Source: Strigamia acuminata
Lineage: Eukaryota > Arthropoda > Chilopoda > Geophilomorpha > Linotaeniidae
Assembly (NCBI GenBank): GCA_949358305.1
Contig: OX442322.1
Span: 2,666,001-2,730,000, forward strand
Length of the DNA stretch: 64,000 bases
Reading direction: 5' to 3'
Position 1 is the first letter of the stretch, and every line of letters begins with the position of its first letter. The notes beneath the pieces are model-generated. The model searched no databases, had not been told where the DNA came from, and worked only from the letters and a program-made list of their open reading frames with translations. A program made the position numbers and the translations under genes. This document shows, piece after piece, positions 30,252 to 40,672 of this stretch.

Positions 30252-33023
30252 TCAATCCTTCTTGCTGGGACCCGACGCTGGATCCATCGCCTGGGCAAAA
30301 CTCACTCCAGGGACGGGCGGCTCAGCGCCGGGCGGCACAACGCCGGGCGGCAACACCAGATCTCCAACCAAGGCCGAAGACTGGTTGCGGGGGTCCTCGT
30401 GCTCTGAAATGAAGCACAATTCGTGGCCGTCGGCGGGCTCATACGGGGCACGTCTCCTCTCGTGCAGCCAAACCCGCGGAATGAATGCTGAAAACCCGGA
30501 ATTGGTGTGCCGGATCGCATTCGCCTCCGCGGCCGTTTGAGGCGCACGGTGGGCCCTCAGCAAACGCTGATGGAGGATCAAATCAGTGGTTTGGCGCACC
30601 TGGTTGTGCAACCAAAGGAATACCGATTTCCCCTTGTCTCTCTGGGCAAGAATGAACTTCCGCGTTGCTGTCGTCATCGACAGCTGAGAGAACTCGTCAC
30701 ATAACTTTTCATAATAGTTTGTCTGAGGCTTCGCCGCTTTCTCTGGCTTGGCACTCTTCGAGACCACGGCCTGCTTGACAGTCTCTTCCCGCTCTTGTTG
30801 GGCTGCGGGAGGCGTCAGGCTCTGACGAGCGGCGGACAGTGTTGGTGGCGTCCGACATAACAGGCGTCTCGGCTTACCCGCCGCATTCGATAGGATGGGT
30901 GTCTGTGGTGCCGCCGCTGGTGGCATCGGTGGCGGCGGCGGTGGTGGAGTCTGGACTCCTTGCGAGGCAGTCGACGAGGCGGTGTTGCTCACCATCGGCT
31001 CCTCGCTCGTGACCATCATCGCACGCGGCTGCGTTGATGGTGTTGGTGCCCACGTGGTAACGGCGTGGCGGAAGGCCATGCTCCGCAACTTGTACCCCTC
31101 CCAGTCGGGGTTTACCACGTCCCGGGTCAGCTCGAATCGAGTCATCGCCGGGTTGGGGAGAATGGCGCTCCATTCCCCAACAAGTGCACGAGGTATCTGT
31201 ACACCTTCTCGGTCTACGACGGACCAGCAGGCCATCGCCTGTCGCCCGACCCCAAAGAGCGAAGGGGTTAACAGCTGGACCATGATTTCGGTCAAGGCCA
31301 GCTGCAGACGACGGCGGTTTACTGGGTTGCTGCGGTCGGAATCCTCAGCGAACGCACGCGAGTGATGTCGCATCATCGAAATTCCCCACTCGATAAAATG
31401 GCGCTGAGTAACGTCGGCGCCCTGCAGAGCAGCGGCGGCGGCTCTCGGGTCCTCCATCACGAATGAGAAGGCTAAGAGCTCTTCGACCGATGGATTGGCT
31501 GCTTCTCGAGCTAGCCGTGCGTTTTCGTCACGCTGTTCATACCACATCGCTGTGCGGTCGTGTCTTGCCGTGCTTGGGTAATATTCTCCGGTCCGGGCGT
31601 TCTGGCATTCCCGCACAATACTCTGGTGCACGGGCAACATCACAGAGTCGCCGACGGCTAAGTCCGGCGTAGTGCTCGAACTCGGCATCGGCGGCGGCGG
31701 CGGAGGCGGAGGCTGCGTCGGCGGCGGCAGCGTTAATGACTGCTGTGCCGGCAACAGCAGCGTCGCTTGCACCTCAGTCGCCGTGACTTGAGGCGCCGGA
31801 GTGGGCGTAACGGTGCTCGTCGGCGGAACGACGGCCGTGGGTCGCGAATTCACGTAATCGCTCAACCACCGTGCCACTTCGTGTGGAATCACGGTACCAT
31901 CCTCGACGACGCCCATTTTGCGGGCGTGCTGCATCGCGGGGTCGAAACGCGACAATTTCTTGCGTTTCATCTGAGTGATGATCTCGCGAAGGTCCTGCGT
32001 GTCTGGCGCTAGGACGCGACGCTCCCCGGAAGATCTGCCACTCGACTTCTGCTTCGCTTCTCTCGCTTCTTTCGCTTCTATCGCCTTGAGAGCGTGTTCG
32101 GGAAGGGGAATTCCTTGCGCTTCGCAGCGAGCGAAATACCGCTCTTTGCGGTCTTGGTTCCGCTGCTCGCGATGAGTCAGCGGACGTCTGCCGGCACGGG
32201 GACGAGAGACTCGCTCTTCGTCGCCCGAAATCCAGACTTCTCGAGTCTTTTTACCGTCTTTCACCTGACGGTTGACAAACACTCTTGGTTTGTGATAATT
32301 CGCGGAGTCGCGCGGTGGCTGCGCTGACGTTCCCGCTCCATCGTCCCCGGTGGCGCTCTTTTCAACGCGCGGTTTCTTTGACGCGCCCGGGGAACGCGAA
32401 TCGCTGTTCCCCGTTCCTTTGGAGCGTTTGCGCTTCCGTGGGAAATTATACTTGGGGCCGAGAATCCCCAAGTAATGTAATTGCCACATTTCGGCTTGTG
32501 ACGTGAGAATCCCCATTCTCGGTCGCCACTGTGGCGTAACTTCTCCTCGCCGAATGTGCTCGCACCACAGATGTATGTCTGCGGTACTCATGCCTTCGTC
32601 CTGCAAAACACGCTCTGCAACCGCCGGCGCAGTGTCGATTAGCTGCTGGCAGTAGTGTTGGTACACTTCTTCGCGGGCCTCCTTGGTCTCGGCCGCTTGC
32701 CACGCGAATAACACATGCTCTTCCACTGACCTGCCGGAGTATTGGCTCGACAGGGCCGAGTGGAAGATTGGCGACTTTGGGTCGTCGCTGCGAGCTAACT
32801 CTGCAGCGACAACAGCTCGAACCGACCCCGGAAATGCATCCAGGAGAGAGCAGTCGTTTACCCATCGCTTGTCAAAGGCGCGCGAAAATAATACGCGATT
32901 GCGATACGGATTGGCATCATCGCCAAAACAACGGCGGAGAAAATCGGGCAAGACGCCTCGATAAATGCCAGCCCGCACAATGCATGCGGGGCTGAGCGCT
33001 CCCCACGTGTCACGAAGCTCCAT
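30252..33023 (-). CDS. ORF3 of G, main exon (unknown protein in env position)
   Basis: 923 codons, open throughout, starting at ATG (33023-33021) right after a splice-acceptor-like TTTTCCATTATTGCAG. I do not recognise the family. Visible parts in order: a folded-looking N-terminus (about 200 aa, rich in W, F and L); a basic cluster (PRKRKRSK near 32430, then KKPRVEK), likely a nuclear localisation signal; a charged Arg/Glu/Lys stretch; a polyproline block (near 31690-31730); a second folded-looking block (near 31650-31080); another polyproline run (near 30920-30955); and a C-terminal domain. There is no signal peptide or membrane segment, so it is not an envelope protein. It ends 24 nt before the polypurine tract, so it belongs to G. 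GC content is well above that of the neighbouring intron. The role is unknown. Confidence 0.75.
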   Translation of the reverse strand: MELRDTWGALSPACIVRAGIYRGVLPDFLRRCFGDDANPYRNRVLFSRAFDKRWVNDCSLLDAFPGSVRAVVAAELARSDDPKSPIFHSALSSQYSGRSVEEHVLFAWQAAETKEAREEVYQHYCQQLIDTAPAVAERVLQDEGMSTADIHLWCEHIRRGEVTPQWRPRMGILTSQAEMWQLHYLGILGPKYNFPRKRKRSKGTGNSDSRSPGASKKPRVEKSATGDDGAGTSAQPPRDSANYHKPRVFVNRQVKDGKKTREVWISGDEERVSRPRAGRRPLTHREQRNQDRKERYFARCEAQGIPLPEHALKAIEAKEAREAKQKSSGRSSGERRVLAPDTQDLREIITQMKRKKLSRFDPAMQHARKMGVVEDGTVIPHEVARWLSDYVNSRPTAVVPPTSTVTPTPAPQVTATEVQATLLLPAQQSLTLPPPTQPPPPPPPPMPSSSTTPDLAVGDSVMLPVHQSIVRECQNARTGEYYPSTARHDRTAMWYEQRDENARLAREAANPSVEELLAFSFVMEDPRAAAAALQGADVTQRHFIEWGISMMRHHSRAFAEDSDRSNPVNRRRLQLALTEIMVQLLTPSLFGVGRQAMACWSVVDREGVQIPRALVGEWSAILPNPAMTRFELTRDVVNPDWEGYKLRSMAFRHAVTTWAPTPSTQPRAMMVTSEEPMVSNTASSTASQGVQTPPPPPPPMPPAAAPQTPILSNAAGKPRRLLCRTPPTLSAARQSLTPPAAQQEREETVKQAVVSKSAKPEKAAKPQTNYYEKLCDEFSQLSMTTATRKFILAQRDKGKSVFLWLHNQVRQTTDLILHQRLLRAHRAPQTAAEANAIRHTNSGFSAFIPRVWLHERRRAPYEPADGHELCFISEHEDPRNQSSALVGDLVLPPGVVPPGAEPPVPGVSFAQAMDPASGPSKKD

Positions 33024-33834
33024 CTGCAATAATGGAAAACAAAATAATTACTAAAATCGCCAATAACACGGAGATAAATACGAGTGGGCTCGAGGAACGT
33101 CGCTGAAACTTGCGGCCGTTCGTCGAGTCCAGTTTCTGCTTATCGATGAGAAGGAAACTAGGACAGATCGTCCCTTTGTCAAGAAAAAAAGTCTTCTTTG
33201 AAAATCTGGCTCACGTCCAAAATAACAACGGGACGGAATCGAGCATTGAAATCCGGAAATTCTCCTCGGATTATTTAATATTTTAAATGTAAAATTATTA
33301 ATTCGTAGTAATTACGTAAATTCACAATTTATTCGCAAAATCTCGAACGTCGCTAACAAACATATAAATAAATGTTCTTGTCAAAATTAAATCGTAAAGG
33401 ATAAATTTATCAAGGCTAAAAACTCCAAATTCGAAGTTATGTATTAATTTAAAATCAATCAATCAATAACGACATCGAGAAAAATCACGAACAAACAGCG
33501 AATCAAAATTAGAAATCATTGTTCTGTTAATTATTTAACGACCAGTTTTAATAAATCATTTCCATTTCTGGAAATTATAAAACGAAGCTCGAGTCCTTTT
33601 GTCTCGTCTACAATTGTCGTGAGTCATCTTCAAGGAGCGAGGCGACAGTTTGTCTGCGATCGCGTCCTTGAGGACAAATAATAGGAAAAAATACAATCGC
33701 TCTCGCGATCGTGGATATTAGTATAATAATTATACACTATTTCAAACGCAGAGCGTTCATGTCAAGTATTAATCAAATGTATCTCATATTCAACCGCACG
33801 GAGCTAATTCTCGTGCGTCGACACCGACTTCTAC
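33024..33834 (-). other. Putative intron of ORF3
   Basis: 811 bp, AT-rich, between a donor CAG/GTAGAAGT (33837-33827) and an acceptor TTATTGCAG/ATG (33032-33021) on the minus strand. Both exons are in phase 0 at the junction. Base composition drops sharply from the GC-rich exon, as expected of an intron. Inferred from sequence only. Confidence 0.55.
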
Positions 33835-33936
33835 CTGATTAGGTGGAACCACATTCATATCCTGATCCCAATTCTCCTCAGCTCCGTCTCCTTGCCCGAT
33901 CTCGAGCATTTCCTCCTCTCTTTCATCCTCATCCAT
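33835..33936 (-). CDS. ORF3 of G, putative first exon (34 codons)
   Basis: From ATG 33936-33934 the frame reads a very acidic peptide (MDEDEREEEMLEIGQGDGAE and 14 more residues) to CAG at 33837-33835, followed at once by GTAGAAG. Unspliced it would stop after 17 further codons. Joined to 33023 it adds an acidic head to ORF3 (957 aa in total). Alternatively ORF3 starts at 33023 from another leader. Confidence 0.5.
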
Positions 33937-34413
33937 CGTGAGGATCGTGCACACAGGTCAAACCACGGTAAAAATAGTGAAAACTCCTCGTAAAAATGGA
34001 TAAAAAACTCGGTTAAAATAAACACGAAATGGATCACGTGCGGACGGCGATCAGCTGATTTAGCGGAAGTCCGGGTGAAAACGAGGCAATCGTGGTGGGT
34101 TCTGGGTAATTTACTCCGGAACCAGGTGTTTGAGACCTGAGCGCAGCAGCCTGTGCGCATGTTACGCTACGGGGCTCCTTTGTTTCTACACCCGTGCGCG
34201 ATCGCTGCTACGGGGTCTTTTGCACGCGGTATCCGACCCGTGCCGATAATTTTGCTGCGGGTCCCGCGTTTCCACGCCATCTCGTGACGTGAATTTGACC
34301 GATATACGCTTTGTTGGACTTAGCGAAATTTTCAGAGTTGTGAAACGTGATGGCTTGTGCTGTCGGTCGATTAAATATTTGTTTTCAACACCGCCATCGA
34401 CTCGCAACGCATT
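33937..34413 (-). other. Spacer between G pol and ORF3
   Basis: 477 bp after the pol stop. The short frames on both strands do not look coding. It could hold an ORF3 promoter or splice acceptor; none is certain. Confidence 0.4.
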
Positions 34414-34829
34414 CTACGTTCTTCCTACGACCTTGTTGCCTTTTATAAATGGATTATTTTTTCGGGGTCGCAGGTGATGAGTCGGAACAGATAATTGCTC
34501 ATTATTTTTTGTTTTTAATGGCTGTACCTCTTCATCATTGTTTTCTTTTTTATCCGTGTTTTTTGTGTTTGTTTCAGGAGTTTCTCCTGTTTCCCCCCCG
34601 ACCAAAATTGGATCCGGAACGGATTCAACGATCTCGTTTGCCGGAGGTGAAGGGGCGTCGAAATACTCCTCGTTGTCGCTTGGCGGTGATTTTTCCGACT
34701 CGCCAGCAAACATATCGACGATTTGGCCGTCAGTTTTGGACTTGACTTGGCCCTTGGCCCACATTTCTTGCGGGAATTCCGGAACGTACAGAGTTAATTC
34801 TCGTACTTGGATCGATTTATGCTTAGTAT
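34414..34829 (-). CDS. G Pol C-terminal tail (segment after H)
   Basis: Continues the integrase frame from 40016 in phase after removal of H. It encodes an acidic, proline-rich tail (ESEKSPPSDNEEYFDAPSPP, then NTDKKENNDEE and HHLRPRKNNPF) ending at TAG 34416-34414. No catalytic motif. Such low-complexity tails follow the GPY/F-like module in several gypsy integrases. Confidence 0.75.
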
Positions 34830-35313
34830 TGTTGGGTCAAAGCAGTTTTTCATTTCACGTATTAACGGCGCACCTTTTCTGGCTAAGTGCGTTAAAGGCG
34901 AAATTCGGGTCGCATTGTTTACTGTACTGGAATCGAGAGCCAACTGCATCTGACTGTCGCAATGCGTGTTAAATACTACAGTTGGCTCATGTTTATCAAT
35001 GGATTTCGAGTTGTCGTCTGCTATGATTTAGTTTATCTATTATTTCCCCCAGTGCATTATCCAGTGTTAATGCTGGCTTTGAGTTATCTTTACTTTGGTT
35101 ATGTAAAGAACAAATCAACCTTTCCATCAGGATGATTTGTTCTACTTTTAGATCGAGGGCAAATAGCCTCGACACCTGTACATATTCACTTACTCACCTG
35201 TTCTTGCCTGAATAAAGATGGCCGACGCGTTTGTGCGGTTTTCAGGCACAAAATGACTTTCGTTTCGTCTCCAGTTTATTTCCCGGCGTTGACAACTTCA
35301 CTTATCATCGTCA
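34830..35313 (+). repeat. 5' LTR of H
   Basis: Starts TGTTGGGTCAAAG and ends CATCGTCA. A possible polyadenylation signal AATAAA lies at 35211-35216. Confidence 0.95.
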
Positions 35314-35314
35314 G

Positions 35315-35330
35315 TGGTAGCAGAGGATGG
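35315..35330 (+). promoter_or_regulatory. Primer binding site of H (initiator tRNA-Met 3' end)
   Basis: TGGTAGCAGAGGATGG, 1 nt after the LTR. Unlike A, B, E and K, H's LTR end lacks the tRNA-like CCTCTGCTAC. Confidence 0.85.
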
Positions 35331-36408
35331 TTGATGGCCGAATCGTGAAGTTTTCCAGCGGATTTCATAACGAAATCGACGCCGGACACGTCAATTTGGG
35401 CGGAACCGTATCCGCGCTTTGACGCGACGAGCGAACGTCGTATTTACGTTCACATCGCCGATTCTGTGTTCCAACGAGTGTTTGGGCGTTGGAAAGGACA
35501 TTTACGAACAGTAAGGAATTTATTTCGAATATTAATCGTGTATTTTTGGCTCATTTCAAGCGGAAAATGGCCATTCGTCGAGCTTCGCTGCCGACCATTT
35601 CCAAGATGGCGGCCCCCAGTGCGATGCGAGTTTAAGCAGAGTTTGGGCCGTTTCTTCACGTCGTGGAGTTTTCCAGCGAAGGAAAACACAACGTGGCGAC
35701 TAATTATCGTCGTGGGAATCGTCTGGAACAAGCAGGCATTTATTTTGAAGCGGAATTTTGGCGAAACGAACGGGACGGACATTTTCGAAGCGAGTTACGT
35801 GTGCGCTGCATCGTACGAGACGAGCACGCGCAAACGACGTTTATTGTCGGGATCAAGAGCCACTATTTGCACGTACGAGTGCAATAGTGAAGACCAGGAA
35901 GTTGGTGGAACCAGAATACACGCTAAATTCGTATTCTGGGCGGGTTAGTGCATACGCGCACGCCCGTTTGCAACGTTGGAGCACCGTACGTCGTCGGTGG
36001 ATCGCCGTTGGAATTTTGGCGACGAATTTGTCCCGCCAACAACGGAAAACAACGTGCCACCTTCACAACGTATTATTTATTGCATTTTCGGGGTCGAAAT
36101 TACTTTGTATAAATTTAAGTTTTTGCTTTTGGGACCTTTTGTTTGTTTGGCACCCTTTAGGCATTCGCCTAGTGTCATCCTATTCTTGGCCAGGCTTGCT
36201 CGAAGCAAGGGGGCGATCCCGCGACCCCAGGTGTGTCGGACGGAAGCCCTTGTAGCGACTGGTCAAGTTAGTTGTGCTCACTTATTGAGCTGTACCCCGG
36301 GAAGTAGTGTATTGCATTCGCCTTCATTTTGGTGGGAAAGTGTATTTGTTTGTGTGCAAAGTGCTACGAATTAGTGAATTTTGTGTTTTGTGCTACATTT
36401 CCTGCAAA
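35331..36408 (+). other. 5' leader of H
   Basis: About 1.1 kb, GC-moderate, with several overlapping accidental frames. A perfect small hairpin CTTGCTCGAAGCAAG lies near 36207. The leader ends at the ATG of 36409. Confidence 0.6.
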
Positions 36409-39400
36409 ATGGCAGTAGCTCCGAGATTTGAGAGAGCTCAACTGCGACGGCAGTTTCTAGACTTAAGAATGAACGATAACGAGACAATGCGACAGTTTTT
36501 GGACCGTGTGGATCAGAAAGCAGTCGAGGTTAACGCAGCAGGCCTGGAATTAACTCCAATTTTCGTCATTTTCCAGTATATGGATGGTGTAGGGCCTGAA
36601 TACGAGCCTATGAAGGCGAGAATTGATGATTGGCCGCAGGAGGACGTTAATCTGGAAAGGATTCGCCAGGAATTCTTAATGGAATATGACAGGTTGCATC
36701 CCCCACCTGTCCAATTAATGGACACCTCATCGGACACAGATTTCTCAAGTGGAGATGAACGAGATGAGGACCGTGGATTGGGGGCTTCGTGTGTGCAGCA
36801 ACCATTGGCACACTACGCAGCAATGCAATGGAAAATTGTCAAATCACCTAACGTGATGTGTTATAATTGCGGCGGTTCGGGTCATTTCTCGAGAGAATGC
36901 CCCTCGCAAAAGAAAACGGGACAGAATCCTCAGTCGTCCAACGCTGGACCAACGTCTCAATTTAGAGGACAGCCACGTGGGAAAAATCGTGGAAAAGGAG
37001 GACGTGGTGGGCGCAAAGCCAACTTAGTCGACAATTGGATTGACGACCCGGACTCACTCTACATGGAAGTGGAGGAGCCACCGCCTCCTGTATCGTCATT
37101 TTTGTCAAATGGACCAGTAGACACCGCTTGGTACGTGGATACCGGTGCTACTGACCATTTTGCCTTTTGCAAAGAGTGGTTTGCAAATTTTAAGCCTCTC
37201 AATTACACAGTGCAGTTAGGGGAAGGGACCTCTAAAATAGAAGGGATTGGATCTGTGGAGTTAATTTCCACATATGGCAACAGGAGTAGAGTTGTTACTT
37301 TGAACAACGTCTATTATGCTCCGAATTTTCGGAAGAATCTTATCTCTCTCGGGCGCACTGATGAGGCTGGCTTACGCACTTACGTTGCAGACGGCAAAAT
37401 GACTTTATTTCGGAAAAAGATTGAAGACCCATCGATAACAGCTGTACGACTCAGCAATCGCTTGTATAAAGTTAACGGACATGTGTCTGTCACCTCTGTA
37501 AATGCAACTGCCATCCCTGCGCAGAAGGAGGCAGTTGGCATAAATAATTGTGTAAAACAAACTGTATTAACCATGCCTAAAGTTAAGTGTGAACTAACCA
37601 CTTCTAATGTGCAATCGAATGGGAAAACGATTGTTGCAACAAATGGCGCAGCGAATAATGCGAGCAATGCGAACAATGCGCGCACGTTTAGTAATGTGGT
37701 ACAGGGGGTTAATCAGACGGGAGTGAAACAGACTAAACCTACAGTGATGGGACCGATTAAAACGGCTTTAACGGCTAATAATAATACTAATGGGAAGAGA
37801 TTAGACAATGATAAAGCAATACCGATGGATTTTTGGCATGGCAGAATGGGCCACCTAAACTCAAAGGGCATTGTGATGATGCAAAAATCCACAGAAATTT
37901 TTGGCGTTAAATTAAGCAATGAATTGGCTTCTCCTTGTGATGCGTGTAATAGGGCCAAGCGGGTTAGAGCAACCTTTTCTCCAATAGCCGAGATCAAATC
38001 CAAGGGAATCTTAGATTTAATTCATATGGATCTTTGGGGGGCCGCATCATGCAAATCCTTAGGGGGGGCTGAGTATTATCTCATTATTGTGGACGACCAC
38101 TCTAGATATATGTGGATCAGTTTTCTAAAGCATAAAAGTGAAACTTTTGCCCATTTTAAAGTATGGCAAGCAGAAGTCGAGCGTGCGACTTCTAGAAAGG
38201 TTAAAACGATCCGCACAGATAGGGGGGGTGAGTTTGTGTCCAAAGAATGGGATAATTATACTAAATCTTGCGGAATCAAGTGTGAACGGACCAACGCCTA
38301 CAGCCCCGAGATGAATTCGGTCGCGGAGCGATCGAATCGCACCGTCATAGAGGGGGTGCGAGCTATGGAATTGGAAAATGGATTTCCACACTTCTTATGG
38401 GCTGAGTTGGCAAATACCATTGTGTATTTGAAAAATAGATACCCTCACTCAAGTTTACAGGGACGGACTCCCTATAATGTATTTTTCGGACGTCGTATGT
38501 CGGTGCGACATTTGCGCTGTATTGGGTCGAAAGTGTATGTGCACATCCCAGCGCAAACACGGAAAAGCAAATTAGACAGCAGAGCTTGGTCAGGGGCCCT
38601 AATTGGTTATGCAATAACCACAGCTGGATACAGGATTTGGGACCCACACAAGAACAAAGTCTTTGCATCGAAACATGTGAAAATCGATGAGAATCAATAT
38701 TGGTACGAGGGAACACAAGCAGTTCCAAAAGGATTGGGAAGTGTTAAGGCTAAGAGGGGGTTTGGATCTGATGAGTACATTCATCTAATTAGCGAATCCG
38801 AAGCAGAAGAGGAGGAAGTTCCTCAAAGTCCCCCTGTGTCGACAACACAACAAACTGTTGAACCTCCTACGCAGCAGACTATTCCTGCAACGACGACGGA
38901 GCCAGAGGATGAGGCGTCTACGTCTCAACCTGCTCCATTACCCCAATTAGACCCTAATTTACCAGAGGATGTCGCTCACACTGCAGGAGATGCTACTCCA
39001 AGTGAAGGCAGTGACGATGATGCCAGATATGAAGAGGCAGTGGCACAGTCTCCTAATGTAAGGGGCAGGCATACGGGGGCAGTTGGGGGAGTTGAATTGC
39101 AACAAATTGATATCACGAAATGGAAACGAGTAGAATATATTAGGAAATCCGGAGCACAAGCCGGACATGTTTTCATTCACTACATTGCACCGACGGGCAC
39201 TCGATTTAGAAGTCGCATCGATGTAGTGAGGTGGTGTGAGGAGGAGGACTACGAATATGATGCAGGGTTATTCGACTTTAAAGCGAAACCGCGGGCACAA
39301 GTTCCTCTACCTTTTGCGAGTTTTTGTTACGTAAAACAAGGTACCTTAGGAGAAACCATGACTGGTCTCAGCAATGAGGATTGGGGCAAGGAAATGGTTA

Positions 39401-39477
39401 AGGGGATTTACATCTTCGATCGGAACAAAGTCTGCGCTGACCATTTTGACCAAGTGGGTTTCCCGCCCACGTCTTGA
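36409..39477 (+). CDS. Element H Gag-protease-integrase with deleted RT
   Basis: 1022 codons from ATG 36409; an in-frame ATG at 36307 would add 34 residues of leader. Gag begins at the middle of the copia Gag domain (FERAQLRRQFLDLRM equals the APSSRAR...REFL region of A and B), so about 100 N-terminal residues are missing. Then come the CCHC knuckle (CYNCGGSGHFSREC, 36859-36900), protease (YVDTGATDHF, 37132), integrase zinc finger (WHGRMGHL near 37833, CDACNRAKR) and DDE core (HMDLWGA near 38023, IRTDRGGEF near 38211, SVAERSNRT near 38320). After TGLSNEDWGKEM, an RT start, the frame drops into RNase H remnants. One base out of phase, ADILTKWVS is readable at 39437-39463. The protein ends at 39477. 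Confidence 0.9.
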   Translation: MAVAPRFERAQLRRQFLDLRMNDNETMRQFLDRVDQKAVEVNAAGLELTPIFVIFQYMDGVGPEYEPMKARIDDWPQEDVNLERIRQEFLMEYDRLHPPPVQLMDTSSDTDFSSGDERDEDRGLGASCVQQPLAHYAAMQWKIVKSPNVMCYNCGGSGHFSRECPSQKKTGQNPQSSNAGPTSQFRGQPRGKNRGKGGRGGRKANLVDNWIDDPDSLYMEVEEPPPPVSSFLSNGPVDTAWYVDTGATDHFAFCKEWFANFKPLNYTVQLGEGTSKIEGIGSVELISTYGNRSRVVTLNNVYYAPNFRKNLISLGRTDEAGLRTYVADGKMTLFRKKIEDPSITAVRLSNRLYKVNGHVSVTSVNATAIPAQKEAVGINNCVKQTVLTMPKVKCELTTSNVQSNGKTIVATNGAANNASNANNARTFSNVVQGVNQTGVKQTKPTVMGPIKTALTANNNTNGKRLDNDKAIPMDFWHGRMGHLNSKGIVMMQKSTEIFGVKLSNELASPCDACNRAKRVRATFSPIAEIKSKGILDLIHMDLWGAASCKSLGGAEYYLIIVDDHSRYMWISFLKHKSETFAHFKVWQAEVERATSRKVKTIRTDRGGEFVSKEWDNYTKSCGIKCERTNAYSPEMNSVAERSNRTVIEGVRAMELENGFPHFLWAELANTIVYLKNRYPHSSLQGRTPYNVFFGRRMSVRHLRCIGSKVYVHIPAQTRKSKLDSRAWSGALIGYAITTAGYRIWDPHKNKVFASKHVKIDENQYWYEGTQAVPKGLGSVKAKRGFGSDEYIHLISESEAEEEEVPQSPPVSTTQQTVEPPTQQTIPATTTEPEDEASTSQPAPLPQLDPNLPEDVAHTAGDATPSEGSDDDARYEEAVAQSPNVRGRHTGAVGGVELQQIDITKWKRVEYIRKSGAQAGHVFIHYIAPTGTRFRSRIDVVRWCEEEDYEYDAGLFDFKAKPRAQVPLPFASFCYVKQGTLGETMTGLSNEDWGKEMVKGIYIFDRNKVCADHFDQVGFPPTS

Positions 39478-39520
39478 CGCATTATGCGATCACATTTTTG
39501 ATTGAAATGGATAACTGTTT

Positions 39521-39531
39521 AGAGGGGGTTC
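39521..39531 (+). promoter_or_regulatory. Polypurine tract of H
   Basis: AGAGGGGGTTC directly before the 3' LTR. Confidence 0.75.
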
Positions 39532-40015
39532 TGTTGGGTCAAAGCAGTTTTTCATTTCACGTATTAACGGCGCACCTTTTCTGGCTAAGTGCGTTAAAGG
39601 CGAAATTCGGGTCGCATTGTTTACTGTACTGGAATCGAGAGCCAACTGCATCTGACTGTCGCAATGCGTGTTAAATACTACAGTTGGCTCATGTTTATCA
39701 ATGGATTTCGAGTTGTCGTCTGCTATGATTTAGTTTATCTATTATTTCCCCCAGTGCATTATCCAGTGTTAATGCTGGCTTTGAGTTATCTTTACTTTGG
39801 TTATGTAAAGAACAAATCAACCTTTCCATCAGGATGATTTGTTCTACTTTTAGATCGAGGGCAAATAGCCTCGACACCTGTACATATTCACTTGCTCACC
39901 TGTTCTTGCCTGAATAAAGATGGCCGACGCGTTTGTGCGGTTTTCAGGCACAAAATGACTTTCGTTTCGTCTCCAGTTTATTTCCCGGCGTTGACAACTT
40001 CACTTATCATCGTCA
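39532..40015 (+). repeat. 3' LTR of H
   Basis: 484 bp, one substitution from the 5' copy by eye. Confidence 0.95.
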
Positions 40016-40672
40016 AGTATTATCCTCGAGCTTACGTAATTTATACGCATTACCGCCATGCTTGTCGATGATCACGTACGAACCATCTCTCTTGTCGGCC
40101 AAGCTGGCGGTGATTTCTCTCGCTGCATTTGAGAGGATGTGTGTATCCTTCCACACTAAATCATTGATCTCGAAATTCACGAATTTTCCACCGCTTTTAT
40201 CTTGTAAAATGCGGTCGCGCATGTTAAAAATGTGCGCCATCATATGCTTGTACGTGTTGGAGATAGTTTGCTCCAATTTATACACGTACTCATGTGGTTT
40301 CTCAGGGTCCACCACATTTACCGACTCTGTCACTCGTGGGTCCCAAGGCACTCGTAGCTCTCGGGCGAAATTGAGGTAGGCCGGAGAAAAATCTCTCGTC
40401 CTCGAGACTGTTGTTCGTATGCTGAACGCGATCTCCCTCAAGTATTCATCCCACCTATTGTGGATGTCAGTGAATATACTTAATGCATATTTGATATCCC
40501 TGTTGAGTCGCTCAACGGGATTTGTTCTGGGATTATAGGTCGATGTGTGTGACGCTACAATTCCGAATTTCTTACAAAAATTACCCCAAATTTTCGAGAT
40601 AAATTGGGGTCCGTTATCGGATATTACTTTACGTGGAAATCCGTAACGTAACGCTACGTCGTAGATACATTC
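40016..40672 (-). CDS. G integrase core end and C-terminal module (between H and I)
   Basis: Continues from 46571 in phase after removing I: YDVALRYGFPRKVISDNGPQF (second catalytic Asp), NPVERLNRDIKYAL (catalytic Glu), then a C-terminal module with WKDTHILSN and LADKRDGSYVIIDKHGGNAYKL, which corresponds to the GPY/F-type domain of gypsy integrases. The frame goes on across H at 34829. The residues of the apparent ORF right of 40672 belong to I's LTR. Confidence 0.88.

Larger units (their letters stand above)
34830..40015 (+). mobile_element. Copia element H: young but RT-less
   Basis: Two 484-bp LTRs (34830-35313, 39532-40015) differ at one position that I found (A near 35190 against G near 39894). 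The duplication AGTAT lies at 34825-34829 and 40016-40020. PBS and polypurine tract are intact. The internal frame has gag-protease-integrase but jumps from the first RT residues to the last RNase H residues, and gag lacks its N-terminal domain. It is 5.19 kb long and inserted in G's pol. Recent movement must have used another element's RT. Confidence 0.95.

Noticed and set aside
30252-33029. ORF3 as an envelope gene
   Set aside because: Its position fits, but there is no signal peptide, no membrane segment and no cysteine-rich ectodomain; the protein is basic and proline-rich.
34414-34829. An independent short gene left of H
   Set aside because: Removing H joins it in phase to G's integrase, so it is the pol C-terminus.
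35315-35330. tRNA-like sequence GGTAGCAGAGG near several LTRs
   Set aside because: Only 16-18 nt of tRNA complement, always at the LTR edge: primer binding sites or U5 motifs, not tRNA genes.
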